Origin: Callipepla californica brunnescens
Taxonomy: Eukaryota; Chordata; Aves; Galliformes; Odontophoridae
Length of the DNA stretch: 64,000 nucleotides
Direction of reading: 5' to 3'
Assembly (NCBI GenBank): GCA_023055505.1
Contig: JALIRH010000042.1
Coordinates: 1,744,335 to 1,808,334 of the forward strand
Every line of letters starts with the position of its first letter. Position 1 is the first letter of the stretch. Made by a program: the position numbers and the translations under genes. This document shows, piece by piece, positions 17,760-34,382 of the stretch. The notes beneath the pieces are model-generated. The model made no database searches. It saw only the letters and a program-made list of their open reading frames with translations, and had not been told where the DNA came from.

Positions 17760-18400
17760 GTGCCGCGCCGCATTCGGAGCCTCTTGTCTCCAGCGGATGG
17801 CAGCGCAGCACCCAGCACGGAGCGCACCGGGCCCCGGGTGGGTCGTCCCGGGGACACCGCGGACCTATGCCCGCACCTCCAGGAGCGGCCCCGCCGGAGC
17901 TCCCCGGTTCCCCCTCAGCTCACGCCCCGCTCGGACAACCCGAGCACGGCGTCTCCTCCACCGGCCCCCGCGACGGCCCCGGCCCCGACGGCCCCGCAGC
18001 TCTGCCGCGCTCCTCTCCGTCCCACCCCAACTTCGCAACCGACCGGACCGCAGGTACCTGCCGGTGCCGTCCGTGCGGGCCGGGGCCGTCGCCGCCCATG
18101 GCCGCCGTCCGTGCCGTCCGCAGGATCAGCGCCCGCTCCGCGGCCCGCTGCGGCCGGGGGCCGGCTGGCATCGCCGAGCGGCGGCGCCGGCAGCGCTGGG
18201 CTCAGCCCGCTCCGCTCGGCGGTGCGGGGCGGGGGTTGCGGGGCGCGGAGCCGGGCGGGAAGGGTGGCAGCGCCGCCTGCCGCCGCCTCCCCGCTACCGG
18301 AGGAGCGATCCCGGCCGCCCCCCCCCCCGGGCTCAGCCCCGGCTCCGAGGGAGCGGCCCCGGCGCGGTTGGCCCCGCTGCTGAACGCTGGGGGTGTTAGC
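17760..18400 (-). promoter_or_regulatory. TAFA3: CpG island, probable TAFA3 promoter
   Basis: The segment is very GC-rich with dense CpG and stands about 3 kb upstream of the TAFA3 start codon. PPM1J has its own island further right, so this one most plausibly serves the TAFA3 5' noncoding exon. Long overlapping proline/alanine/arginine-rich frames on both strands are composition effects. I could not fix a transcription start or the first splice donor from sequence alone. A separate unannotated transcript could also start here. Confidence 0.6.
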
Positions 18401-18419
18401 ACACAGAGCGGACTGAGCT

Positions 18420-21400
18420 CCCCAGCATCCCGTCCCCTCAGTGAATGAAGCCAAAGCCGTGCGATGGCCCCCGGGGTTGACCTGCAGAGCGCTGGGCTGC
18501 GGTGTGTGGGTGATCCGAACAAATCACAGCCCCTCGGTGCCGCCGCAGCACCGCTCCCGGTCCGACACCTCCAGCTGTTCCACTAGGAAAGGCTGCAGGG
18601 CAGCGTCCTCACCCAGACAGCTTCTCTCTTCCGCGTGGACCCGCAGCAGGAGCCCAGGAGCAGCCCTCTTTAATCTCGGTTTGATTTATTGCGCCTCCAG
18701 TTCAGATCAGTGACAGCCCAGCACAGAGGCTTTGCACGGTCCCAGTACATCCCATCAGCTCCCGAGGCAGTGGGGATCCGGCCCTCTTCCATGGGCTGAG
18801 AGGAACCCTGAAACTGGGGGAGGACTCCTGGCTCAAACCCTTCCTAAGCGTAGATCCCCTCTGCTATTTCACAAAGTGGAACTTTCTCTGCCCCTCTTTG
18901 AAGGGGAAAAATTGCATTACCACGTTAAATTGGTTAGATGTGGCTGCTCAAATAAAAGGGGGAAAAAAAAGCTCTACGAGATTAACCTAAACTCCAGTAA
19001 TAAGATGTTAAGGACAGATGAGCATTGTACTCCTCAGATCAGAGAGTAATGGGGAAATTAATGGAAAGAAATTAATAAGAAATGAAATTAAGTCTGCTCT
19101 TTGTATTCATTAGGTACTTTGTCAGAGAGTCCACAAATCCAGGTCTCCGTTGCTGTAATAAGTAAATACAAACATATTGCTTTCCAGATCGCAAAGTTTT
19201 AATGGAAATTATCAAGCACAAACGCAATCAAAGCCACCTTTCACATCAGCCAAGCTGCAATTAAATTAGGCCAGCCTATTCAATAAGGAAACCCACAAAA
19301 TCAAGCTCTTTATTGATGTAATGGCACCGAAATACAAACTCGCTGCTTTCCAGATCACAGCATTTCAATGCAGGGGAAGAATTAACACTTCAGCAGAACA
19401 GATTTCATTTGAACGCCGGTGGAGGAGAGCAGTCATTTCCCTCCTCTCCACTCCTCAGCAGACTCTGCATTGTCCCCATTCCCGGCTCTGCCTCTTCCAG
19501 GAGTCCCTGACGTTACTGTAGGGGAAGAGATGGGAAGGAACAAAGTTGAGTGCCCGTAACAAGGCTGGCAAGGAAAGGAACCGCGTGAGACAAACATCCA
19601 GACGTAGCCCTGAAGAAATCATTTCCCCTTCAGCTGTGCAACGTGGGGGGGTGAGGGGGGTTGGTGCAGAGCCCAGCAGCCGACCTCCAGCAGCACAGAG
19701 GGGGCATCTCTGCTCGAGGCCCTTTGCTCTGCCAAGCATCCCCTGCCCTGAGCTGCAGCCGACAAACAACACAGAGATGTGGCTGCCATCGCATCTCCCC
19801 TTCAGAGGGATAGCAATCAATCCCGAGCTTCCCAATTACAGGGGACAGGGGAACCTGGGAAACCATTAAGAGCTGCTGCTTCTGCTGACGAATTAGCCGG
19901 AGTGCACAGAGCTATTTGCGGAGCTTCGCCGTGTTACGCTAATTATAAATTAATATATTGCTCATTACGTGGTGAAGCTGTGCAGCCAGCTGATGTGCTG
20001 CTGCAAAGAGCTGATTTCAAAGCATCCTCTGGTACTTTCATGATCTAGATGTGATACGCTGGCTTAAATGCCGACAGTGTTTTCTTTCCCATTTTCTTAC
20101 CAGAAAGCGCATTCCAGCTCATGGAGATCTCCCCTCTGTGCCCTCAGCAATCACCGCTTGGGGGGGGGGGGGAGGTGGTGGCAATTTGGCCGTGCTGAAA
20201 GCAGTTGGAGAGGCTTACAGAGTGGGGAGTGGGGAGCTGGGGCCATGGGGGGAGCTGGGGTCAGCAGAGGGGACACCTGAAGGTGATTCTGCACCTGGCA
20301 GCCCTGGCAGGAACCTGAAGGGTGGGAAGGAAACGCGAGGATGGAGTGGGTGACATCCACAGCGGTCTCGGGGGATGCTGCTGGGAGCTCCCTGCGTCAC
20401 TCACCCGTGGGCTCGGCAGTGCCAGGAAGGGACTGTGGGGACAGCACGCCGGGAGGAAATGTCGCTCTCTTTCTTGGAAAACAGCTATTAGCCGTCGCAT
20501 TGTTCCAGGGAACGTTCCTGCCGCGTGTTTTTATGTCAGACCACTCTTTCTGCGCGGGGACAGAAGTCACGCCGGGTGCTGCTCTTTCCAAGGAACGCAT
20601 CCTGCTGACTCAGGATGGGGGAAAGCCCTGAGGACCCCTGGAGGAAACTGAGCTGGGGGGGGAGGGCTCGGGGGGGGGGTGGGGGGAGGGGGCAGCGGTC
20701 CCCACCGCTGCTCGCAGCCTGTGCCGCCCCCTGGAGCCCGCTCCGCCTCGCAGAGATGGGAGCTCGGAGAGGGGGACGAGGGGATGGGAGCCGGGCAGAG
20801 GGCAGGAGGAGTCGGCAGCTGCAAAAAGCAGCCTGGGAGAGGGTACGTGCGTTCAGAGCTCGCCGAGGTCATCCTCCATAGGATGTCCTCGGCAGTCTGC
20901 TCAGCGGACAAGGTTTAGCCAAGGACGCGGTGGAAGCGCTCGGAGCTGTGAAGGTTACGATTCTGCGCGGAGCTGAAGCGCAGATCCGTGCGGGAAGGAT
21001 GCAAGCAGCTCCCCGGGGAGCAGAGCGCACCGGGCCACGCAGGATGGACTCAGTTCTACTTGACACTGACAAACGCTGTATTTTTTTGGGCTGTGTTACC
21101 ATAGGAACCCCGAGGCAGGAGGAGCCGAGGTCAGGCCCTGTAAGCAGTGTCAGCACATCGCCCTGGGGCGGCCGGATCCGCATCCCGAGCAGAGCTACCG
21201 CAGCTCCGGAGGAAGGAGGAGGTTCTGCTCTCAGTCCCGTGAGCTGCCCGCTCCTCTGCAGCCCGGCCGCTTATTAATAGCTCGGCGTGACCGCAGGGGG
21301 CTGGGTCTCACCGCTGAGCGTGACGAAGCACTGCCACGAGCGGCAGATGCTGCTTTATTGCAGGAGGCTCTGACGGAGCCGGGGACCATCCCGCAGCCGG

Positions 21401-21480
21401 GGAGGATCACTCCCGCATCGCCGGCAGCGCTTCGCGTGACCGCTGCCAGGACCTCTCCCCCCTCCCCTCGCAGCCGAGGG
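18420..21480. other. Intergenic DNA between TAFA3 and PPM1J
   Basis: No gene is supported. The notable part is an AT-rich island at about 18880-19400 that includes a diverged tandem duplication (listed separately), and a second AT-rich patch at about 19890-20110. Runs of G occur at about 20160-20172 and 20655-20695. The rest is GC-rich sequence without conserved frames. Confidence 0.6.
19131..19370 (+). repeat. Diverged direct duplication, two copies
   Basis: Copy A (19131-19204) and copy B (19293-19370) align along their whole length, with roughly three quarters identity by eye. Shared blocks in the same order are CCACAAA, a GCTGTAAT/GATGTAAT block, AAATACAAAC, GCTTTCCAGATC and a final AATG. 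The repeat period is about 165 bases. No third copy was seen nearby. It may be an old local duplication of a noncoding element or two fragments of one ancient repeat family. Confidence 0.7.
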
Positions 21481-22090
21481 AGCTCACAGTTCCATCACCG
21501 AAGCGGTCCCACCGCGCACCCCCGGGGACGGCCGCCGCTTTCCGTCCCGGTGCGCGTCTCTCCCGGGGAGGCGGCCCCGGGGCGGGGCGGGGCCGGGGGA
21601 GGGGCTCGGCGCGGCTCGGCCCGGCTCGGCCCGGCATGCTGCTGCGGGTGCGCTCGGCGGTCTCGCACCTGGTTGCGGGGCTGGGCCCCGGGGCGGGCAC
21701 GCAGCCCCCGGCCGAGCCCCGGCGTGGCGGCGGCGGCGGCGGCGGCGGCAGCGGGGCCGGGGGCGAGGAGGGGCCGCGGGTCGCGGCGTTCTGCCGTCCG
21801 GCCTTCCTGCAGCTGACGCCCGAGGAGCTGCGCCGTGCCGACGACCACGCGGGGCGGGCGGTGCAGAGCCCCCGCGACGGCCGCCGCCGTCTGCCCTGGA
21901 GCACGGGCTACGCCGAGTGAGCGGGGCCGGGCGGGGCGGGGGGGAACGCAGAGCCCGTGGGGTGTGGGGGGGGGGGAGGGGATGCGGGGCGGCCGTGCGG
22001 GACACGCGGCTCCGTTCTGCCGCTCCCCCCGCGGTGCAGCGCTGCGGTGCGGACGCGCTGCGGCCTCGGCGGGCCGGGAGAGATGAAAGT
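21480..22090 (+). promoter_or_regulatory. PPM1J: CpG island and PPM1J promoter
   Basis: A dense CpG island spans the PPM1J start codon and the first splice donor. GC-box sequences (GGGGCGGGGCGGGG type) lie about 35-60 bases before the ATG, followed by repeated CGGCTCGGCC units. No TATA box is evident, as expected for an island promoter. A long antisense frame across this island is a composition artefact. Confidence 0.75.
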
Positions 22091-25000
22091 GGGTCGAGGC
22101 GGTGCTGAGCGGTGCGTTCCGGCTGCCTGCCCGCTCCCTGCCTTGTGTGCCGGTGGCTCGGCTGTGGACGCTGTTCCCCATCCCTTAAGTGCTTGAAGCT
22201 GTTCCGTTTTCTGCGCCTATCTGCCCGGTGCTACGCAGGGAACTGATACCGAGGGGTGAGGGAACCGCTCCGCTCTCGCAGGACGCGGGAGGAGGGAATT
22301 GAAGCTATGCTGGGAGCCTGACCCTGGTTTCCCCTTCGGGAGCTCGTTCTCCTTTCGCTGGTTGTGAGTTCCACCCGTAGCTGAAGGCAGGTGGGGAAAG
22401 TCAAGAGCTGAAGGTTCCCTCTGCTGCTCTGTGCTCTGCTCCTATAGCCCTGCACGGGTTGACCTTCCTGGGACATCCTGAGATGTGTCTCCTTTGGGAG
22501 GTGCTGGGAGAGAGGCACCCTGCTCTCGTTCTTGCAGGTGCAGGAGCCCTGCAGATGCTGTGGGGGAGGAAGGAAAGCCACCCTGTGTTCAGCAGTGGGA
22601 CTTCTCCTCTGTGTCCCAGGACTTCTTTCTGCAAACCACTTGGGAAGTCCACGCTGAGATAGCTCGCTCAGTCGTGCACGTTTACAGCTTCCCTTCACGA
22701 GCAGGGTTTGCAATCCAAACCCAACACCTGCTTTGTCAGCACAAGCTGTAAAAAGTTCATGTGAATCTCTTTGTTGGTTCCATTTTTGGTTCCCTCCTGA
22801 GGGTTGCCTGCTCCTTCTGCAGGGTGCTGGTTTGGGATGGAGGCTGCACGTCCTGTGCAGTGTCTGTGTGCCCGGGCTGGGTGCATCGAGGCTGGGGTGG
22901 GTCTGAGGCAGTGCAGGGGATGGAGGAGTTGGTTGCTGCTGGGGTCACCTCTGCCACATCGCTGCCAGCCCATCCCTGTGAGATGGAGCTGGTGCTCTGC
23001 AGTGCCTCTGGCCAAGCCCTGATATTTTGACTGCAAATAATGCTTTGTTCCCTCCCTGCAGGGTGATTAATGCAGGGAAGAGCCAGCACAACGAGGACCA
23101 GGCATGTTGTGAGGTGGTGTTTGTGGAGAGGAGGCCCAGCCCCAGGGGCCGCCTGCCCTGCAGGGACGGCAGCGGGGACCCCGACAGGGTGAGGGCTGCT
23201 CCACGAGCAGCTGTATCCCTCTGCTCCTTCCCACTGCTCCCGTGCAGGCATCACTGAGCCTCCCATCTCTCCCCACAGGGCAGGAGGGGGTTTTATTTCC
23301 ACTACTGGGCCCTGTTTGATGGACACGCAGGCAGCGGTGCTGCTGTCATGGCATCCAAGAGGCTGCACATGCACATCTGCGAGCAGCTGCGGGACCTGGT
23401 GGACATCCTGCAGGACCCCTCCCCACCTCCCATCTGCCTGCAGCACGACGCCGAGCTGAGCCAGGCAGAGGGCAACGGGGAGGTCCCCAGCGATGCCCTG
23501 CCACGCTTTCACCTGGAGAAGGCAGTTTCCCATGAGAGCCTGGTGATCGGTGCCATCGAGAACGCCTTCAAACACATGGTGAGCTGCAGCTGCTGACGGC
23601 AGCATGTGCTCTGCTCCTGTGCCCTCCAGCAGCACGCAGGTCTGCGGTGACAGCTGCAGGGCAGCTCCGGCCCTGCTGCTCTGCCTCGTTTTGGGGGCAC
23701 AAAACACACAGGCTTTGGGCTCTGTGGGTGAAGAGGGTTTCATTGGGCATTGTTCCAGCTGCTGCCTGCTCTGCAGCGCTGGGGAGGCTGTGTCCTGGGC
23801 TGCACACAGGACCTTGGGGGTGAGCAGGGCGATGTGCCCAGCCTCAGCTGGCAGCCAGGGTGCTGACGGGGCAGCACAGAGCTATTTCAGACTGCTTGGA
23901 GCTCTGCTTGCTGGCAGGGGCTGCCTCCTGCTCTGCCCACAGCTCTCTGTCTCTCCAGGACGAGCAGATCGAGCAGGAGCGGACGTCCCAGCACATCTCT
24001 GGGGGTTGCTGTGCCCTGGCTGCTGTCTACCTCATGGGCAAGTTCTACGTGGCCAACGCCGGTGACAGCAGGTACGTACGGCCCCAGCCAGACCTGGTTT
24101 CCATGCTGTGCAGTCTGTGTGTGCCTGAGGGAGCTGGAGAACTCCTTTCCCAGCTCTGGAACTTGCTCCCTGCCTTCCCAGCAGTGTCTGTGCTTCGCAG
24201 GTGGCCCTGAACTGCATGCTAGGGCCACACGCTGGGGAATGAAAATTGCCCCCGCCCCCAGTAAAGCTGCTGAAAATGTGCGAGCATCAGTTTTAGGGCG
24301 CATTTTGTACCAGCAAACATTTCCAGCTGAAGGATGTGCAGACAAGCCCTGAGGGAGCTCGGAGCCCAAGGACTTTGCCTGACATACATTTCCTTGGTTG
24401 CGTTACTGAGTTGTGTGTAGGTGTGCTCATAGCCCACAGTGTCTGTCTGACACTCAGGGTGAAGCAGCTCTGAATGTGCTTCCACACCTGGGGTGGAGGA
24501 GGTCCAGGTGCCTTTCCTCTGGGTGTGTGCAGAGTGGCGTGGCAGGAGCCATGAGCAGGGGCTGCTGGGTGCCATGGATCTGCTGAGGCATCACGGGGCT
24601 GCAGGTGCTCTGGGTCTGGGTGCTGTGATGCGATGGCAGCAGCAGCTGGTGGCCTGGGGTGATGGGGCAAAGGGTGCTGCTCTGCTCACCCATGCTGTGC
24701 CCAGGAATGCAGCATGCACGAGTACTGTGGCTGGAACCAGAGCTGGAACTCCCTCCTTGGCACCAAACCCCACCAGAGCTGGGCGTACCTGAGCCCTGCA
24801 TCACTGCAGGGGACCTGCAGCCCTCGTCAGGACAGCAAGTGGGATAGGTGGGCCAGAGGTGTCAGAGATCCTCAATCCCCTGGGACCTCCAGGAACATCT
24901 CATAAGCAGGCATTTTTTAACCCATCAGAAGCTCACCCCCACTGCTGGGCACATGCACCCGTGTCCTGCTGCTGGCAACTTCTGCCTGAGCTGCGTGTGA

Positions 25001-27545
25001 TAGAGGCTTAGTAACCTTTATGCTGCACCTCTTCTTACCATGTCCTTTCCTTTGGTTTGCTCTCCATCTTGCCCCATGCTTCTCTTCCATTTCCCTGTCC
25101 TCCCTCCCCTGCCCTGGGTGCTGGGCTCGGCTGTGCCAGTGCTGTCCCTGCAGCTGATGGGCAGCAGGGAGAGGACCTCTCCTCTTCTCTAACCTCATCC
25201 TTCCACGTTTCATTGCAGGGCCATTATCATCCGTAACGGGGAAATCATTCCAATGTCCAGGGAGTTTACTCCAGAGACAGAGAGGCAGAGGCTGCAGTTC
25301 TTAGTAAGGAAGACCTTTCTTCTGACCTCATTCCTGCTCACCCACCTCCTGGGCCCTGCCTGGAGCTGCCCTGCTCTCTGCTGTGCAGCACAGAGCACCT
25401 GGCAGTGCTGGGGAGTGCTTCTGTGCCCTTCACCCGTTGTGTCCCCTCGTGCATTCATGGGGACCCTGTGCTCTGCACTGGTTTCTCACCCGGTGCTCCC
25501 AGGGGGAGCTGCAGAGTGTTGGCAGATTGCTGGCTTTCTTCCTGAGAGCTCCCTGTCCCGCTTGCCTTGGGCAGATCTCTCTGTGCTGTGCAGTGAGACT
25601 TGTTAAGGTTACAAAGGCCTCTCTGCCAGCAGCACGGAGGAGGAGGTGTTTGTGCTAGAGGAGGTCTTGCTGGATGGGATTTCCTGGCTCGCAGCATATC
25701 TGGGAGGAGCACTGTGCTACTTTTTCTCGTGTCTGTGTCTGAATGACTTGAGGGGAAGAAGTTGATGTGAGCAAGATCCTCCCCAGCTGCGATGCATGCA
25801 TGGGCAGAGGGCCAGGCTGTGCTTGCTCCACTGCAGTGGCTGTGCTGTGGCCGTGGTCCTCTGTGCCTCGACACCAACTCTGCCACAACTCGAAGGCTCC
25901 TCTCCTTCCTCTCAGCTGCTTGTGCTCCTCAGCACTGTCTCAATCTTGGCTGTGCTCGGGGAAGCTCTGGGGCTGCTGGGGGTGGTGTGGGGCATGCGGT
26001 GTGGGTGAGGTCTGTGGGGCTCCAGCTCCAGGAGCAGCGTGCTGGCAGCTCTGCACAGGGTGACGATGCCTGTAGGGATGCTGGCAGTCACCCAGCCATG
26101 CTCTGGAGCTATGTGCTCTGTGCTGTTGCTTATCCCTGACCACAGACGGGGTGCATGTTTGGTAAGGAGGCAGCAACATGTGTGCCTGAGTGTGCTCTGT
26201 CCCTTCTTGCAGGCGTTCCTGAGACCTGAGCTGCTGGGAAAGGAGTTCACACACCTCGAGTTCCCCCGCAGGATCCAGCCCAAGGAACTGGGGAAGAAGA
26301 TGCTGTACAGAGACCAGAGCATGAATGGCTGGTACTGTGCTGCCTGGGGCTGCTGCTGCACTTGGCCACAGCTCCAGCCCCCTCCCCATGTACTGAAGGG
26401 GCCGTGTCCCTGGGCTCTGACCAACTGGTTGCCTCTGCTTATTTCAACCAGGGCTTATAAAAAGATTGAAGAGGACGACCTGAAGTTTCCACTTATCTAT
26501 GGGGAAGGCAAAAAGGTGCAGTGCTGGGATGTGAGAGGGTGGGGTCCCTGCCGCCCTGGGAGGAAGAGGTCTGGTGACATTGCAGTGAGGGTCCTGGCAC
26601 CGTGCAGGGGTTGCTCCCTGTCTACCTTTTGCTGAACTGAGGGTCTCAGCCTGTTTCTTGTTGTCTTGGTGCCAATACCATGTGTATCATCTCTCCTGGG
26701 AGCAGAGGTGGTTTAATTTATCCCAGAAGTGGGAGTTGAGGTAGCTTAAAGCATGCTTTTGGCTTTGCCTTTCTCCAGGCTCGGGTGATGGCCACTATTG
26801 GAGTGACACGGGGCCTAGGAGACCATGACCTCAAGGTGTTCAGCTCCAACATCCACATCAAGCCTTTCCTGTCCTGCTTCCCAGAGGTGAGCAAACCCGA
26901 GGGCTCCTGTGATAGCTGGAGTTGGTTGGGATGACCTCAGAGCACGCTCAGAGTACCTGGCAGTGTTGGGTGTCCACAAGCACACTCTCACTCTCACGTC
27001 CTGCCCCACTGTTTCCTAGGTCAGGGTGTATGACCTCACACAGTACGAGCACTGCCCCGATGATGTCCTGGTCCTGGGCACTGATGGGCTCTGGGATGTC
27101 ACCAACGACAAGGAGGTGGCCAGCGTGGTGATGGAAGTGCTGACGAGCTATGAGCCCAACGACCCATGCAGGTGAGGGGGAGACAGACAGGTGTGTCCTG
27201 CACCATAACATCTTGGAGCAGCATTGTGGCCACGTATCCCTCTGTGCACAGTGCTTCTCTGTATGCACGTATCTGAGCTCTCTGTGTGCCCCTTCCCTGC
27301 CCCTCTTGTTCCCCCAGCTTCCCCCTCCTGTCGGGGTCAGCAGTGTGATGCAGCACAGTGCCTGCTGGGCTGGGGCTGACTGCTGTGCTCTGCCCAGGTA
27401 CACCATGGTGGCTCAGGAGCTGGTGGTACGCTCCAGAGGCGTCCTGAAGGAGCGGGGCTGGCGGCTGCCCAACGACAAGCTGGGCTCTGGCGATGATATC
27501 TCCGTGTTCGTGATCCCCCTGGGTGGTCCTGGCAACTACATGTGA
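21636..27545 (+). CDS. PPM1J: PPM1J, PP2C-family protein phosphatase
   Basis: PPM1J is a metal-dependent serine/threonine phosphatase (PP2C zeta). Ten coding exons: 21636-21916, 23062-23188, 23279-23578, 23959-24071, 25219-25303, 26213-26331, 26452-26515, 26779-26886, 27020-27171 and 27398-27545; the frame closes at 498 residues, against 505 in human. Visible PP2C motifs are the ADDHAGRAVQSP segment before the core, FDGHAG (aspartate about 150), NAGDSR, VTRGLGD, GTDGLWDV (aspartate about 421) and SGDDISVF (about 480-487). The aspartates of FDGHAG, DGLWDV and SGDD match the family metal-binding positions. The N-terminal 40 residues are variable and include eight glycines encoded by eight GGC codons (21726-21749). 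The longest introns (1, 4 and 5) hold no other gene. The ATG was chosen because it opens the conserved LxRVRSAVxHLV start. Confidence 0.97.
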
Positions 27546-28478
27546 TAATGTGACGGTGCTGGGCAGAGGGTTCAAGCGGCCTGGATGGCTGTGAGCAGGA
27601 TGCTGGTGCTGCCCAGGGCACCGTTCACTCCAGCACTTCTTCCCGAGCTGACCACAAGAAGAATGAGGAGCTCAGAGCCTCCTGCCCGAAGCACCCCCTC
27701 ACCTGCATCCCAGCCCACTGTACAGATGGAAGGACAGAGCAGAGACAGAGCACAAGGGATGATTTTCTCGGTTGCTGTGAAATGCCTCAGTGCTCCTTGG
27801 CTTCTCCGTGCACGCTCAGCACCTTGCCCTGGGCCAGGTGTGCTGGCTGCAGCCCTGTGACTGGGATCTGAGTGCCTGGACCTGGTGAAGCGTGTGCTTG
27901 CTGCTGCTGTCACCTCCCTCTCCTGCCCTGCGACATTTGCACCATGGACACTGAAGCTACTGCCCTGGGATGGGTGTGGAGTGAGGTCCTGCTGGCAGCA
28001 GGGCAGTGCCCATCCCGGCTGCAGGTGCTGTGAGCCCCAGGGATGCCTCAGTCCTGTGCTCACCGTCTTTGGCTCCTGGGCCCCATCCCCAGCTGGGCAC
28101 GCTGCCTTGGTCTCAGGTTTCGGAGGACGTGACAGGGCTCAGTCACAGAGCACCTGGGAGGAAATGAGCTGTTGCAGTCTCACGGTGTTTGCCAGCTCCT
28201 GGCTGTGCCATGGGCTCTGCCTACCACCTCTCTTCATGCCTTGGATCACCGCTGTGTTTCTAGAGCCAATTATTTATTATTAACTGGAGAGCTGAGCTGG
28301 AAAGTGTCTGAATTCCTTCTTGGTGTGAGGTGGCAGTCGGTATGAATATAGGTCTGTTATTTCTGAGCGGTTCTAATTTGGCAAGTGCTGAGCAGCAGTT
28401 ACAGAGCAGCCCCGTTCAGCCAAGCTTAACAGCTTAAAGTGCTGCATGGATCTGCTTAGCTGGGGGCTGGAAGCCCAC

Positions 28479-28484
28479 AATAAA
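28479..28484 (+). terminator. PPM1J: Likely PPM1J poly(A) signal
   Basis: AATAAA is followed within 15 bases by a GU-rich stretch (TTGGTTGTGG), which supports its use and gives a 3' UTR of about 950 bases. Two further AATAAA hexamers at 28757-28762 and 28879-28884 are possible alternative ends before the RHOC island. Confidence 0.6.
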
Positions 28485-28984
28485 AGCAGCTTGGTTGTGG
28501 CCGGGAGATGGAGTGGGCTGGCTTTTCCCTCGACTCAGAGCTGGTTCTGAGCAGGGCTGTAGCTGCAGTTGTTCTCCCTGCAGTACTGCATTTTGCATCT
28601 GCCATGCCTCTGCCCTGGGACACGGTGAGGTTCCTGCACCTCTGCAGCGTTTGCATCCTGCTGAAGGAGGCAGCATGGCCGTGGGGACAGCAGAGCCCTG
28701 TGCTGTGCTCTGGGGACGCACTGGGGCGTGCTGGGCTCTGTAATCAGCGAGATGTAAATAAATGTGCTTAGTAGGAAGTGAAAGTGATCCGGTGAGATCT
28801 GAACCTGTGCGCATCCCTGTGCCGCAGGGGGTGATGCTGGGGTTGGAGGAGCCGTCCTTGCGTAGCACCGCGTGGTTAAATAAAGGTCGTGCCGCTCGCA
28901 GTCCCACCTCAGCGCCAAAGAAGACTAACTTAAAAGCCAATTAGTGCTGATTAATTCGCCTAGGCAGGCTGGGTGCCATGTGAG

Positions 28985-29600
28985 CCGCTGTCCCTCCGCC
29001 CTTGCGCTGTTCCGGGGCTGCGGGGTCGGGGCGGCCCGGTACCCCCACTGCCGTCGGGGCAGCTCGGGCAGAGGCTGCACTGAGTGCTTCCTCTGCGGTT
29101 CCCTCCTTTACTAAGGAAACGTTTCCCTTGGAGCCAGCTCCCGACCCGGGGCGGGATAAATTAGGGAGAACTCGTCTCCGAAATCTTAAAATAGAAACGA
29201 CTCACGGGGCACGGCCCGGGCTCCGACGTAGCCCCGCTGCCCGGGCGGGGCCGGGAGCTGAGCCCCCGACGGGGCACGGCTCGGCTCGGTTCGGCACGGC
29301 TCCTCCCCTCCGCGGGCGGACCCACGACGGGGCGGTGCCGCCCGAGCCGCGCTGCGGGGCTGAGGCCGGAGCCGGCACCGGGAGCGGGACCAGGAGCCGG
29401 GCCGCGCCGGAGAGAGGTGCGGGATGCGCTCGGGATGCGGGAGCTGCGGGGAGCTGAGCGCTGCTGGGGTCGTTGCCGGGGCCGTGGGGTCTGCGGTGGG
29501 ACCGAGAGCTGGGCGGAGCGCCGTGGGGTCCCGGCCGGGACGGGTCCCGGGGGTCAGGGGGGGTTGGAGCAGCCCCGCACGGAGCAGCCCCGGCCCCGAT
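28985..29600 (+). promoter_or_regulatory. RHOC: CpG island, probable RHOC promoter
   Basis: A dense CpG island starts about 500 bases past the PPM1J poly(A) signal and about 3.1-3.7 kb before the RHOC start codon. RHOC in other vertebrates has noncoding first exons, and the coding exon here has an acceptor (CCCGCAG) just before its ATG, so transcription probably begins in this island. I could not assign the exact first exon; GAGAG followed by GTGCGG near 29412-29421 is one possible donor. Confidence 0.6.
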
Positions 29601-33896
<4,296 letters not shown>

Positions 33897-34271
33897 GCTG
33901 GCTGGGCTCTGCTCCACTCCTGTCCCCAGCCCTCTGCCCCAGAGCTGTCCCCATGCACCGGGCTGTCCCTGTGCCACGCTGTGGGGCGATGCCTTCGTTC
34001 CCCTATGGGCTGTGCGATCTCCCTGCCTTGAGCAGCGCTGGCAGAAGTGGGGGCTGCTGGCTGCTCCCTGCAGTGTGCTGGCCCTGGCTGCCCCGCAGTG
34101 TTTTATGGACTCACCATGGCCGTGCTCAGCCCCGTCCTGCAGAGCCGTGCTGCGAGCAGTGCCAGCAGTGCCCTGCACCCCGGGCAGTGCCTCATCCCCA
34201 CGTGCGACGTTTGAGCGACGGCGCCTTCTTCGAGTCCATGTTCTGCACAGACTGAGCACCAGTACGGGGAG

Positions 34272-34277
34272 AATAAA
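34272..34277 (+). terminator. RHOC: RHOC poly(A) signal
   Basis: AATAAA lies about 375 bases past the RHOC stop codon and is followed by a GU-rich element (GCTGTGTGTGTGGCC, 34306-34320). Both parts of a strong vertebrate poly(A) site are present, so cleavage is expected at about 34290-34300. Confidence 0.8.
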
Positions 34278-34376
34278 TGCAAACTGGTATTCGAGTAATC
34301 GTGACGCTGTGTGTGTGGCCGTCCCTGCGGACCCCGTGCTGTACCCATGACCACACAGCTCATTTTTCTCTAAATA

Positions 34377-34382
34377 TTTATT
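34377..34382 (-). terminator. MOV10: MOV10 poly(A) signal
   Basis: TTTATT on the plus strand is AATAAA for MOV10, about 390 bases past its stop codon. On the minus strand it is followed by AGCTGTGTGG (rc of 34351-34360), a GU-rich downstream element. Cleavage is expected near 34360, only about 60-70 bases from the opposing RHOC cleavage site. Confidence 0.75.

Noticed and set aside
17760..18522. Frames of up to about 200 residues in the TAFA3-side CpG island
   Set aside because: Stop codons are rare at this GC content; the products are alanine/proline/arginine-rich in all frames and on both strands.
21407..22181. Long antisense frames across the PPM1J first exon
   Set aside because: They lie in a CpG island opposite a well-supported coding exon and show only compositional bias.
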